Position numbers and translations under genes: made by a program
Part shown: positions 1 to 8,269 of the stretch, piece by piece
Numbering within the stretch: position 1 is the first letter of the stretch
How the letters are laid out: every line of letters begins with the position of its first letter
The notes under the pieces: model-generated
What the model saw: the letters and a program-made list of their open reading frames with translations, nothing else
Told to the model about the DNA's origin: nothing
The model's database searches: none
Assembly (NCBI RefSeq): GCF_000153765.1
Contig: NZ_DS022294.1
Coordinates: forward strand, 806,836 to 870,835
Length of the DNA stretch: 64,000 nt
Direction: 5' to 3'
From: Mariprofundus ferrooxydans PV-1
GTDB lineage: Bacteria > Pseudomonadota > Zetaproteobacteria > Mariprofundales > Mariprofundaceae

Positions 1-2
1 CA

Positions 3-467
3 CTGGTCAAACAGCTCAAGGCTGAGGAGACCGAGGCTGTACTTGCACATGAGCTGGGCCATTTCCACCACGGTCACGTCAAAAGACAGATAGCCATGAT
101 GCTGGTTTTGTCGCTGCTGGGTTTTGCGCTGCTGGGCTGGCTGTCGCAGCAGACATGGTTTTATACGGGGCTGGGTGTCAACCAGCCATCGAATCATGCG
201 GCACTAACCCTGTTTCTGCTGGTTATGCCTGCCTTTACCTTTGTGCTGACGCCGCTGATGAATCGCTTCTCCCGGCGCAATGAATTTGAAGCCGATGCCT
301 ATGCTGTCGCCAACAGTGACGGGGGTGCACTGATCTCTTCACTGGTGAAAATGTATGAAGACAATGCCAGCACACTGACACCGGACGCCATCTACTCTGC
401 CTGGCATGATTCGCATCCGCCGGCTCCAATCCGCATCGACCATATTGAGCAGTGCATGCGCCAGTAA
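3..467 (+). CDS. M48 family zinc metallopeptidase, C-terminal part (cut by window edge)
   Basis: The reading frame is open from the window edge, so the N-terminus is missing. The visible 154 residues begin just before the zinc-binding HELGH motif (HExxH, two His ligands plus catalytic Glu). Two hydrophobic membrane segments follow, then NEFEADAYA, which supplies the third zinc ligand (ExxxD). The C-terminal stretch ending HDSHPPAPIRI resembles the SHPP box of Ste24/CAAX-type peptidases. Known family role: membrane-embedded endoprotease, a CAAX protease in eukaryotes and envelope quality control in bacteria. The Ste24-like order (catalytic motif, membrane segments, EFEAD, SHPP) fits M48A better than HtpX. 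The family is clear; the substrate is unknown. Confidence 0.88.
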   Translation: MVKQLKAEETEAVLAHELGHFHHGHVKRQIAMMLVLSLLGFALLGWLSQQTWFYTGLGVNQPSNHAALTLFLLVMPAFTFVLTPLMNRFSRRNEFEADAYAVANSDGGALISSLVKMYEDNASTLTPDAIYSAWHDSHPPAPIRIDHIEQCMRQ

Positions 468-789
468 GCAGGTGAGGTTCATCGCGGAAGTCCGGGAACT
501 GGTGACGCTTCCTGTCCTGCTATTGTTGTTGCGGGAGATATTTATTCACTCTTGGGTGTACAGGAACGAACCAGGACAAATGGCAGAAGTCATTTGGACG
601 CCTGAACAGGCGGGGAGTAGCCCTGAGGGGGCCAGGACAGCCCGAATCAAAACGCCTCATTGTTTTGAATAAGTCCTGTCGCGCAGCGGGAATCAATAAG
701 CATTCTTCAGCCATATTTCGCGCTAGCGCGATGAACAACCGAAAGCGAGCCTGTAGAGGAATGAAACCTGAAAAGGTAAGTTGCTGATT
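468..789. other. Intergenic stretch without a recognisable gene
   Basis: About 320 bases lie between the M48 peptidase stop and the convergent OmpA-type lipoprotein stop. Short open frames exist on both strands, but none has a convincing ribosome binding site, signal peptide or motif. I see no strong terminator hairpin and no RNA family I can name. Confidence 0.5.
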
Positions 790-1491
790 TTACCCGGCAG
801 TATCGTCGTCAGTGACCAGGTGAATATCGACACGGCGATTCTTGCTGCGACCTTCAGCGGTATTGTTGTCGCTGATAAAACCAGTTGCTCCCATGCCTGT
901 TGCATGAACAAGCGTCTGGGGAATGCCTGCATCAATCATCACTGCGGCTACTGCATCGGCTCTGGCCTGCGTCAACGCCTGCAGCGACTTGAGATTGTGT
1001 CTGGGTTTGTGCGAATGCTTATAGCCACCAATCGGCTCATCATCGCTGTATCCCCTGATTTCGAGGTGCATCTTGCCCGGATGGGCCAGAAATTTCCCGG
1101 CTATGGCGGTCAACACCTTGCGGGTTTTCGGCTCCACCGAAGTTTGACCTGATTTAAAGCTGATTCTGGCCCATAAACGATCATGCGGCTCAAGCATTGC
1201 GGGGAGGGCCTTATGCGATATCTTTTGCAATCGCGCCAGCTCATCTTCCGCAGCTTTCAGCTCCTGCTTCATGGCATCGTTCTGTGCCCGTAGTTCATCG
1301 TTGGTTTTGCCATCGTCGATAGATGGCGTATGACTGACTGGTGCAGCCTGCTGATTCTGCACAGTCTGCGGAGCACTGGAGTGCAGAGGGGTACCATCCG
1401 GATTGGCATCAAACAGAAATGCATCAATTTTCGCACATCCGGAGGACATGAGTATCGTTACGAGACAGACTGTTTTTACTACACGATTCAT
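790..1491 (-). CDS. OmpA-family outer-membrane lipoprotein
   Basis: 233 residues. A lipoprotein signal peptide ends in the lipobox SSGC with Cys19 as the lipidated residue. A low-complexity region and a short Glu/Lys/Ala-rich coiled coil (about residues 70-100) follow. The C-terminal OmpA-like domain (about 115-228) has the peptidoglycan-binding tail NNTAEGRSKNRRVDI, whose Arg and preceding polar residues contact diaminopimelate in this family. Likely role: tethering the outer membrane to peptidoglycan, similar to Pal or OmpA-type motility and stress lipoproteins. The next small gene upstream on the same strand is also a lipoprotein, so the two may be co-transcribed. Which OmpA-like paralogue this is cannot be decided. 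Confidence 0.85.
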   Translation of the reverse strand: MNRVVKTVCLVTILMSSGCAKIDAFLFDANPDGTPLHSSAPQTVQNQQAAPVSHTPSIDDGKTNDELRAQNDAMKQELKAAEDELARLQKISHKALPAMLEPHDRLWARISFKSGQTSVEPKTRKVLTAIAGKFLAHPGKMHLEIRGYSDDEPIGGYKHSHKPRHNLKSLQALTQARADAVAAVMIDAGIPQTLVHATGMGATGFISDNNTAEGRSKNRRVDIHLVTDDDTAG

Positions 1492-1523
1492 AGTGATGCT
1501 TCCCCCGCCAGACAGTATCTAAT

Positions 1524-1745
1524 TTATTGTGCGCCGGATTGTGTGCTGGCCTTCATGGCCTCAAGTTCGGCTTTTTTCTGTTTCAGCGCCTGACGCAGCG
1601 CAGCCGACTCTGCCTTTAGGCGGGCATTTTCGGCCTGTTCCTGGCTGGTTTGTTGCGCAGTCACATCTTCAGCAGGCGGCCCCATCAGGGTAGAGCAACC
1701 GGATACGAGTAATAGTACAGAGAAAGCGATTCCAATTTTTAACAT
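1524..1745 (-). CDS. Small coiled-coil lipoprotein
   Basis: 73 residues from the ATG at 1745. I chose this start over one 17 codons upstream because GGGAGG sits 8 bases before it and it places a clean signal peptide at the N-terminus. The lipobox is LVSGC. The mature part is short and helical with heptad-like Ala/Leu/Glu/Lys spacing (ENARLKAESAALRQALKQKK), similar in style to Lpp-type or cell-division-associated small lipoproteins. It lies 32 bases upstream of the OmpA-family lipoprotein on the same strand, suggesting a shared envelope role. No catalytic motif. Function not assigned. Confidence 0.7.
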   Translation of the reverse strand: MLKIGIAFSVLLLVSGCSTLMGPPAEDVTAQQTSQEQAENARLKAESAALRQALKQKKAELEAMKASTQSGAQ

Positions 1746-1811
1746 GATTGTGACCTCCCGAAGGTACTGTAAGAGTGAGCATAGAAATATTTCCATTACT
1801 CAGCAAGCAAT

Positions 1812-2087
1812 CTATTCATAAACCTTGCGCAGCCCCTGCAAATAACGTTGGCCTCGGGTGGTTTCACCTTCAATCCGGGCATCAGGGTCTTCGCCCAGTG
1901 CCTTGACCGATGCATCGGCATAGGCGCGTCTTGCGTCTTCTGTCATTCGGGCCCAGTCAGAGGCATCCACGATACCATCTCCTGTCAGGTCAAACTTTGC
2001 ATCCACCGACAAGCCACCGGCTGCCCGGGCGGATGTTGCACATAAAGCGGACATGAGGATGGCGATGCAAAACAGGCGTTTGATCAT
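1812..2087 (-). CDS. Secreted small protein with one EF-hand-like calcium loop
   Basis: About 91 residues from the ATG at 2087; GAGG lies 6 bases upstream, and two further in-frame starts (2093, 2105) are possible. A signal peptide (KRLFCIAILMSALCATSARA) is followed by a loop DLTGDGIVDASDW that matches the EF-hand/dockerin pattern D-x-[ND/T]-x-D-G-x-[IV]-D-x-x-D. This suggests a periplasmic or extracellular calcium-binding protein. The remainder is charged and has no motif I recognise. It sits directly after ahcY on the same strand, with only a few bases between the ahcY stop and the alternative starts, but no shared function is evident. Confidence 0.65.
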   Translation of the reverse strand: MIKRLFCIAILMSALCATSARAAGGLSVDAKFDLTGDGIVDASDWARMTEDARRAYADASVKALGEDPDARIEGETTRGQRYLQGLRKVYE

Positions 2088-2108
2088 CACCATCCTCACC
2101 CTCACCCC

Positions 2109-3513
2109 TTAATAACGGTAGTGATCCGGCTTGTATGGACCTTCTACCGGCACACCAATGTAATCAGCCTGCTGCTGTGACAGCGGTGTCAGATTCACGC
2201 CAACCTTGGCCAGATGCAGACGTGCGACCTCTTCGTCCAGCTTCTTCGGCAGGGTGTACACCTCATTGGCGTACTGACCGGTCTGCGTGAACAGCTCGAT
2301 CTGTGCCAGCGTCTGGTTGGTGAATGAGTTGGACATCACAAAACTCGGATGTCCGGTACCGCAGCCCAGGTTCACCAGGCGGCCTTCTGCCAGCAGCGTG
2401 ATGCGCTTGCCATCCGGGAAGATGATCTGGTCGACTGCGGCTTCACGTTGTCCCACTCGTAATCCTTGAGGGATGCAACATCAATCTCATTATCGAAATG
2501 GCCGATATTGCAGACAATCGACTGATCCTTCATCGCCGCCATGTGATCGTGGGTAATCACGTGGTAGTTACCGGTGGTCGTAACAAAGATATCGCCGAGC
2601 GCGCATGCCTCGTCCATATTGACCACACGGTAGCCTTCCATCGCCGCCTGCAATGCGCAGATCGGATCGATCTCGGTGACCCAGGTGGTAGCACCCATAC
2701 CGCGGAAAGCCTGCGCACAACCCTTGCCTACATCGCCATAACCGAGCACGACACAGATCTTGCCGGCGATCATCACGTCGGTAGCACGCTTGATGCCGTC
2801 GAGCAGCGACTCACGACAGCCGTAGAGGTTGTCGAACTTGGACTTGGTGACCGAGTCGTTGACGTTGATGGCCGGGAACGGCAGGTCGCCCTTCTCCTGC
2901 ATCTGGTAGAGACGGTGAACTCCGGTCGTGGTCTCTTCGGTTACACCGCGGATCGCGGCCTTGCGCTCGGAGTACCAGTTTGGCGAAACTGCCAGCTTCT
3001 TTCTGATCGCATTAAACAGGCAAACCTCTTCCTCGCTGGTCGGGTTATTCAGCACGGAGAGATCCGTCTCGGCCTTTGAACCCAGAATCACCAGCAGCGT
3101 GGCATCGCCGCCGTCATCAAGGATCATGTTCGGCGTACCGCCGTCATGCCACTCCATGATGCGGTGGGTATACTCCCAATAATCGTCCAGACTTTCACCC
3201 TTGTAGGCAAAAACAGGAATGCCTTCGGCAGCAATCGCTGCAGCCGCATGATCCTGGGTAGAATAGATATTGCATGATGCCCAGCGCACCTCGGCACCGA
3301 GGGCTGTCAGCGTTTCAATCAGCACGCCGGTCTGGATGGTCATATGCAGGGAGCCGGCAATACGTGCGCCCTTTAAGGGTTGTTCGGCGGCATATTTCTC
3401 ACGCGTTGCCATCAGGCCCGGCATTTCGGTCTCGGCAATTTCAGCTCTTTACGGCCCCATGAAACGGTTTCAGGGGACATATCCGCCACTTTGTAATCGT
3501 TAAAATCAGACAT
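2109..3513 (-). pseudogene. ahcY: Adenosylhomocysteinase, reading frame broken by two single-base deletions
   Basis: Converts S-adenosylhomocysteine to adenosine and homocysteine with bound NAD+, in the cytosol. The encoded protein is near full length if two frame changes are allowed. The gene starts at ATG 3513 (AGGAG 7 bases upstream; begins MSDFNDYKVADM). Near 3441 one base is missing between GRKEL and the expected [10 protein letters not shown]. Near 2442 a second is missing between NVKP and [12 protein letters not shown]. Everything else is well conserved, including the NAD-binding [11 protein letters not shown] segment and the C-terminal KPDHYRY. In both places a G of a GG pair appears lost (CTGGAA to CTGAA, CCGGCAG to CCGCAG). 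Because the enzyme is normally indispensable here and is preceded by its own riboswitch, sequence error is more likely than true loss. Confidence 0.88.
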
Positions 3514-3533
3514 TCTCATACTCCTATACGCGC

Positions 3534-3618
3534 CTTGGCAGGCATATTGTATGAGCACCGTTGAACTGTTTTCCGACCCAGCCTGCCAAGCGGATTCTTC
3601 CTCCAGCGCTCCTCGGTC
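3534..3618 (-). promoter_or_regulatory. S-adenosylhomocysteine (SAH) riboswitch upstream of ahcY
   Basis: Read on the minus strand, 3618-3552 contains GACCGAGGAGCGCTG, then CAGGCTGGGTCGG, then CAACGGTGCTCA. These match the conserved blocks of the SAH riboswitch aptamer. GACC pairs with GGTC to close P1, and GAGCGC can pair with GTGCTC as the pseudoknot. A possible expression platform is visible: CTTGGCAGGC within the aptamer (3590-3581) is perfectly complementary over 10 bases to GCCTGCCAAG (3543-3534), which lies 8 bases before the AGGAG ribosome binding site. SAH binding would be expected to keep the first strand in the aptamer and free the start region, raising ahcY expression. The switching mechanism is inference; the aptamer match is direct. 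Confidence 0.88.
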
Positions 3619-3669
3619 TTACCACCGCCAGCCCCCACCTCGGCCGCGACCTGCCTGCCTAGGTATAAA

Positions 3670-4839
3670 TTAAATCCCGGCAGCAGCCTTGAGAGCATCA
3701 ACCTTATCGGTTCTCTCCCAGGTGAAGTCAGGCAGCTCGCGGCCGAAGTGGCCGTAGGCGGCGGTTTTGGCATAGATCGGACGCAGCAGATCCAGCGACT
3801 GCACGATACCCTTTGGACGCAGGTCAAACACTTCGCGTACGATCGACGCCAGCTTGTCTTCATCAATCGTGCCTGTGCCGAAGGTATTGACCATGACCGA
3901 GAGCGGGTGCGCTACGCCGATCGCGTAAGCCACCTGAACTTCACAACGCTCGGCCAGACCTGCAGCCACGATGTTTTTTGCTACATAACGCATCATATAG
4001 CAGGCAGAGCGATCCACTTTCGTCGGATCCTTGCCCGAGAATGCGCCGCCACCGTGGTGGCCGAAGCCGCCGTAGGTATCGACGATAATTTTGCGCCCGG
4101 TCACACCACAGTCGCCAACTGGACCACCGATGACAAAACGGCCGGTCGGGTTAATATGATATTCGGTACCGGCATGCAGCAGGCCGGTCGGCCCCAGAAT
4201 AGGCTTGATCACGGTTTCCATGACCGCTTCGGTCAGATCCTTATGGGTAACTTCCGGATCGTGCTGTGTGGAGAGTACCACGGCATCGATCGCCACCGGC
4301 TTGCTGTTCTCATAGCGAACAGTGACCTGTGACTTGGCATCCGGCCGCAGGAAGTCGAGTACACCGGCCTTGCGAACGGCAGCCTGCTTCTCTACCAGCT
4401 GGTGCGACAGATGAATAGGCGTCGGCATCAGCACGTCAGTCTCATTGCTGGCATAACCGAACATCAGACCCTGATCGCCGGCACCCTGATCCAGATCCAG
4501 CCCCTCGCCCTCATTCACGCCCTGGGCAATATCGGGAGACTGCTTGTCCAGCGTAACCAGCACTGCACATGATTCCCAGTCGAAACCCATAGCCGAGGAG
4601 TTATAACCGATATCACGGATCGCACTGCGCACAACATCCTGATAATCGATCACCGCAGATGTGGTGATCTCGCCGGCAATCAGTGCCATACCGGTAGTCA
4701 CCAGGGTCTCGCAGGCTACGCGAGCATACTTGTCCTGCTCGAGCAGTGCATCGAGCACACTGTCGGAAATGCGGTCGGCAACCTTATCAGGATGACCTTC
4801 CGATACGGATTCGGATGTAAAAACAAAATTTCGACTCAT
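3670..4839 (-). CDS. metK: S-adenosylmethionine synthase
   Basis: Makes S-adenosylmethionine from methionine and ATP in the cytosol. 389 residues from ATG 4839, chosen because GAGG lies 5 bases upstream and the protein then starts [19 protein letters not shown] as in the family. ATP and Mg-binding motifs are present: GHPDK near the N-terminus, [12 protein letters not shown] in the middle and [17 protein letters not shown] (the P-loop-like GGGAFSGKD). Length is normal. It is followed on the same strand by the SAH riboswitch and ahcY, so the methyl-cycle genes for making SAM and removing SAH lie side by side. I looked for a SAM riboswitch upstream and found none I could match. Confidence 0.97.
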   Translation of the reverse strand: MSRNFVFTSESVSEGHPDKVADRISDSVLDALLEQDKYARVACETLVTTGMALIAGEITTSAVIDYQDVVRSAIRDIGYNSSAMGFDWESCAVLVTLDKQSPDIAQGVNEGEGLDLDQGAGDQGLMFGYASNETDVLMPTPIHLSHQLVEKQAAVRKAGVLDFLRPDAKSQVTVRYENSKPVAIDAVVLSTQHDPEVTHKDLTEAVMETVIKPILGPTGLLHAGTEYHINPTGRFVIGGPVGDCGVTGRKIIVDTYGGFGHHGGGAFSGKDPTKVDRSACYMMRYVAKNIVAAGLAERCEVQVAYAIGVAHPLSVMVNTFGTGTIDEDKLASIVREVFDLRPKGIVQSLDLLRPIYAKTAAYGHFGRELPDFTWERTDKVDALKAAAGI

Positions 4840-4957
4840 AATTTCCTCGTCATTGGTTTGCGCCGGAACATTCATTCGTCAAAAGGCGCTGTGAGGGCCG
4901 AATGATAGCTGAAAAAAAAAGATATACCAAACCCGGCAGATGTAGGTGAAGCTCGGG

Positions 4958-6562
4958 CTATGAACCGCTCAAGGTCAGCAACAGACCTGTACCCAGTATC
5001 ACTGCTGCCGCCAGCATGGTTGCGCCGGTCAGATCCCGGGCGGCCAGCCAGGCCAGCCAGGCACTGCCGCCTGTCATCAGCGCCACGCCAAGTAGCAACT
5101 GCATGCGTGACGGTTCAGGCGCCAGCGGACCACCTTCCGCCTCCAGGCGGGAGAGTGTGCGCTCGAATTTCTGCGGCAGCTGCATCCAGCCAAGCAGCTG
5201 ACTGCGCAGCTCTTCCGACACCGCCTCGGCCTTGCCTGCCGGCCCCATATGGCGGCTGACCCAGTTGCTGATCAACGGCTTTGCCAGTATCCAGATATTG
5301 GCCTGGTCAGCCAGCTCTCGGGCTACCCCTTCGATCACTACCATGGTTTTCTGCAGCAACAGCAACTGCGGCTGGGTTTCCATCTTGAAACGTTCGGTGA
5401 CGGCAAACATGCTGAGCAACAGCTCTGCGATGGAGATCTCGCCCAGCGGCCGGTTAAAAATCGGTACGGCAATCTCGCGCAGCGCATCCTCAAAAGCGGA
5501 AAGGTCTGTATCTGCCGGCACAAAACCGGCATCCAGATGCACCTGTGCCGAACGGTGATAATCCTCTTTCAGAAAGGCCAGCAGCATACCGGCCAGATAG
5601 CGACGCGTTTTCATATCGAGCCGACCGACAATGCCGAAATCGATCAGCACGATCTCGCCTGATTCATCGACAAAGATATTGCCCGGATGCATATCGGCAT
5701 GGAAATAACCATCAATAAACACCGTATGGAAGAAGAGGGTGGCAACCCGTTCGCACAGTTTCATACAATCGTGCCCGGCGGCCTCAAGACGCGCTTTCTC
5801 ATCAATAGGCACACCGATTATACGCTCGGTCGTCAGCACCTCGGTATGGGTGTAATCCCATAATACTTCCGGCACGCGCACGCCTTCCACATCGACGAGA
5901 TTCTCGGCAAAGCGGCTGGCATGCGCGGCCTCCGCACGCAAGTTCAGCTCACCCCGGATGCTGGTGGCAAATTCCTCAATCACCTGCGGCGCTTTCAGGC
6001 GACGGTACTCGGGAAAATAACGGTCAAACAGGGCTGCCAGCAGGCGCAGGATGGCCAGGTCCGATTCAATCGTGCGGCTGATGTGGTCGCGGCGTACCTT
6101 GACTGCCACCTGTCGCCCGTCCCTGAGCTCGGCAAAATGGACCTGAGCAATGGAGGCCGCGGCAACAGGTATTTCGTGAAACTCTGCAAACAGGCCGCCT
6201 TCGCCGGTCAGCGGCTGCTTAAAACTCCTCTCAATCACCCGGCGAACACGCGCAAACGGCTCCGGAGGCACATCGTCCTGCAGCTTTTTCAGCTCCAGAG
6301 CCACATCTATCGGTAGCAGATCGACGCGGGTGGAGAGCATTTGTCCGAATTTGATAAAGGTCGGCCCCAGCTTTTCCAGAGCCAGACGAATCTGGGCACC
6401 GAGATCTTTGGGTAATTCATCGCCGCGCAGCAGCTGTACCACCCAGACATAGGGGTAAAACAGGCGTAGCCGCACAGCCAGTGCGGCCATGCCGTGGGTC
6501 GCCAGAATATGGGCTATGCGCATCAGGCGCAGATTACGGCGGAAACTTGCGGGCAGTCGCAC
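4958..6562 (-). CDS. ubiB: UbiB, ABC1/ADCK-family atypical kinase/ATPase for ubiquinone synthesis
   Basis: 534 residues. The start is GTG 6562, 5 bases after the ubiJ stop; an internal ATG 13 codons in is possible. The characteristic KxGQ motif is present as FIKFGQMLSTR, then a QVHFAEL region with AVKVRRDHI carrying the ATP-binding Lys, HADMHPGNI as the catalytic loop and LIDFGIVG as the DFG-type metal-binding motif. A C-terminal hydrophobic hairpin (last 50 residues) anchors it to the inner membrane, as is known for UbiB. It supports assembly or activity of the aerobic and anaerobic coenzyme Q complexes. It is the last gene of the tightly packed ubiE-ubiJ-ubiB operon. Confidence 0.95.
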   Translation of the reverse strand: MRLPASFRRNLRLMRIAHILATHGMAALAVRLRLFYPYVWVVQLLRGDELPKDLGAQIRLALEKLGPTFIKFGQMLSTRVDLLPIDVALELKKLQDDVPPEPFARVRRVIERSFKQPLTGEGGLFAEFHEIPVAAASIAQVHFAELRDGRQVAVKVRRDHISRTIESDLAILRLLAALFDRYFPEYRRLKAPQVIEEFATSIRGELNLRAEAAHASRFAENLVDVEGVRVPEVLWDYTHTEVLTTERIIGVPIDEKARLEAAGHDCMKLCERVATLFFHTVFIDGYFHADMHPGNIFVDESGEIVLIDFGIVGRLDMKTRRYLAGMLLAFLKEDYHRSAQVHLDAGFVPADTDLSAFEDALREIAVPIFNRPLGEISIAELLLSMFAVTERFKMETQPQLLLLQKTMVVIEGVARELADQANIWILAKPLISNWVSRHMGPAGKAEAVSEELRSQLLGWMQLPQKFERTLSRLEAEGGPLAPEPSRMQLLLGVALMTGGSAWLAWLAARDLTGATMLAAAVILGTGLLLTLSGS

Positions 6563-6566
6563 CGGA

Positions 6567-7226
6567 CTATTCCCCCCGGTCGTTCAAATGCTGTTCGAGT
6601 CGGTGCTGCAGCCGCGTCACCCGCCCCTTTACCCGCGATATCTGGTGCGACAGGTGCTCAACGCCCGCCTGCCATTGCTGCAGGCGGTCACCATCGGGCA
6701 GCTCCATCTCACGCAGCCGTGCGCTGACGGTTGCGCGCGAGGCCTCTGCCAGCTTCTGTTCGGTTTTTACCAGTGCATGCGCCGCGCGTGCGACACGCGA
6801 GCCGAAGAAATCCCCGAAACTGGCGCGCAGCTCCCTCTCCCAGTCAAGATCGGCAGCAGCAAACAGCTTTTTAAATCGCAACATGGCATCGGAATCGCCG
6901 GAGAGTTTCAGTACCTGTTCAAATACCAGATCATCCGGATCCTCATGGCCGAAACACATACGGGCAAAACCGGCGGTACTGCCGGAGAGGCGCACATCGA
7001 TATCGTCCGTACACATCGAGTGTACCCATGCCCGGTTGCGAGCAAAGCCGAGATACATGACAGCGCCGGTGTCGGTAATATGGATACGGAACACGCGCCC
7101 GTTCAGATCATGCAGCAGCGGCTTGAGTGTCTCATCACGCGCAAACACCAGATCCAGCACCGTGGTCATGACAACGCATTGTACCTGTACGGGTATCAGC
7201 CGCAGCGGCAGAAACATGACACTCAT
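6567..7226 (-). CDS. ubiJ: UbiJ, SCP2-domain ubiquinone biosynthesis accessory protein
   Basis: 219 residues. The start ATG overlaps the ubiE stop as ATGA, so translation is coupled. The N-terminal half has the SCP2-like lipid-carrier pattern (RVFRIHITDTGAVMYLGF ... DDIDVRLSGSTAGFARMCF). The C-terminal third is a predicted amphipathic helix/coiled coil (LQQWQAGVEHLSHQISRVKG). UbiJ homologues bind ubiquinone intermediates and organise the soluble Ubi complex. Sequence similarity across UbiJ is low, so its position between ubiE and ubiB carries much of the assignment; the domain order and length agree. I know of no catalytic activity. Confidence 0.85.
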   Translation of the reverse strand: MSVMFLPLRLIPVQVQCVVMTTVLDLVFARDETLKPLLHDLNGRVFRIHITDTGAVMYLGFARNRAWVHSMCTDDIDVRLSGSTAGFARMCFGHEDPDDLVFEQVLKLSGDSDAMLRFKKLFAAADLDWERELRASFGDFFGSRVARAAHALVKTEQKLAEASRATVSARLREMELPDGDRLQQWQAGVEHLSHQISRVKGRVTRLQHRLEQHLNDRGE

Positions 7227-8005
7227 ATTTTATAACCCCGATGCAGGGCGACGATGCCGCCTGTCATGTTTTCGTATTTGACCATCTCAAAACCGGCGCC
7301 GCGGATCAGCTTCGCAAAGCGCTCCTGATCGGGGAATCGGCGGATCGACTCCACCAGATACTGATAGGAGTCGCGGTCGCCCGTCACTTTCTCACCGATT
7401 AGCGGAATCATGTTAAATGAGTAGGCATCATAGATGACGTCCAGCAGCGGCAGTACGGGTCGTGAAAATTCCAGGCAGATAAACTGCCCTCCCGGCTTGA
7501 GTACACGGTAAAATTCGGCAAGGCCTGCCTCTATGTCGAGAAAGTTGCGAATGCCAAAGGCAATGGTCACACAGTCAAAACTGTTGTCGGCAAAAGCCAG
7601 TTTGGTGCCGTCTGACTGGATGCAGTCGGCCCTGCCCGGCAGCAGACCAACATCAATCACCCGACGTGCCCCTTCGGCCAGCATCGGACCGTTCAAGTCG
7701 GTTAGCACCACGCGCCCCGACGGCCCCATTTTCTTACTCAGGCCGATGGCAATATCGCCGGAGCCGGCGGCAACATCCAGCACGCGGCTGCCTGCACCGA
7801 TCGCCGCCACGGAAAACAGGCGTCGTTTCCATAACCGGTGCATGCCGCCACTCATCAGGTCATTCATAATATCATACTGGCTGGCTACAGATGAAAACAC
7901 GCCCATTACCCGCTGCACCTTTTCGGCGCCGCTGACGGTTTCATAGCCGAAGTGGGTATTCGTATCGGCCGTAGTATTTCCGGTTGTCTGATTTGTTGTA
8001 TTCAT
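7223..8005 (-). CDS. ubiE: Demethylmenaquinone/2-methoxy-6-polyprenyl-benzoquinol methyltransferase
   Basis: About 260 residues from ATG 8005. The open frame continues upstream to 8089 with another ATG at 8017, but family members begin shortly before THFGYETV. None of these starts has a strong ribosome binding site, so the exact start is uncertain. Class I methyltransferase motifs are clear: VLDVAAGSGDIA (SAM-binding motif I), VVLTDLN and FDCVTIAFGIRNF. UbiE motif regions GVFSSVASQYDIMND and LKPGGQFICLEFSRP are present. Role: C-methylation in ubiquinone (and, where made, menaquinone) synthesis. First gene of the ubiE-ubiJ-ubiB operon; it faces away from nrdJ across a short regulatory region. 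Confidence 0.95.
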   Translation of the reverse strand: MNTTNQTTGNTTADTNTHFGYETVSGAEKVQRVMGVFSSVASQYDIMNDLMSGGMHRLWKRRLFSVAAIGAGSRVLDVAAGSGDIAIGLSKKMGPSGRVVLTDLNGPMLAEGARRVIDVGLLPGRADCIQSDGTKLAFADNSFDCVTIAFGIRNFLDIEAGLAEFYRVLKPGGQFICLEFSRPVLPLLDVIYDAYSFNMIPLIGEKVTGDRDSYQYLVESIRRFPDQERFAKLIRGAGFEMVKYENMTGGIVALHRGYKI

Positions 8006-8128
8006 GGTGTTGCGCATCGTATCAGGCAGGGGCTTACTATCCAAATGAAAGGCTCTGTTATCCACCGGATGGCGCCGCCAGATGTGCACATCCTGTGGAT
8101 AAACGGTGCATGGATTGTGTGTGTCAAA

Positions 8129-8183
8129 ACACTACAAGTGGTGTGATGATATATCTTGACCCGCTAGATATAGTGTCTATAGT
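8129..8183 (+). promoter_or_regulatory. nrdJ promoter with two NrdR boxes
   Basis: Two imperfect 16-bp palindromes resembling the NrdR box (consensus ACACTATATATAGTGT) lie at 8129-8144 (ACACTACAAGTGGTGT, 12 of 16 matches) and 8161-8176 (CCGCTAGATATAGTGT, 13 of 16). Their starts are 32 bases apart, about three helical turns, as is typical for NrdR tandem sites. A promoter TTGACC (8156-8161), 16-base spacer, TATAGT (8178-8183) overlaps them, with box 2 filling most of the spacer. This is the arrangement expected for NrdR repression of ribonucleotide reductase genes by nucleotide status. No nrdR gene is in the window. Confidence 0.75.
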
Positions 8184-8269
8184 CGCCCCTCGGGACAGCC
8201 GTGCAGATGCGGTTCTGTCAGCCGGAAACAGTTATCCGGCTTCTTAATTACAGTCAGGGAGAGGGAAAT

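Noticed and set aside
468-789. RNase P RNA, from GGAAGTCCGGGAAC
   Set aside because: The short match is not followed by the other conserved RNase P elements.
4840-4957. SAM riboswitch before metK
   Set aside because: No SAM-I, SAM-II or SAM-IV core motifs are seen; only a T run and short hairpins.
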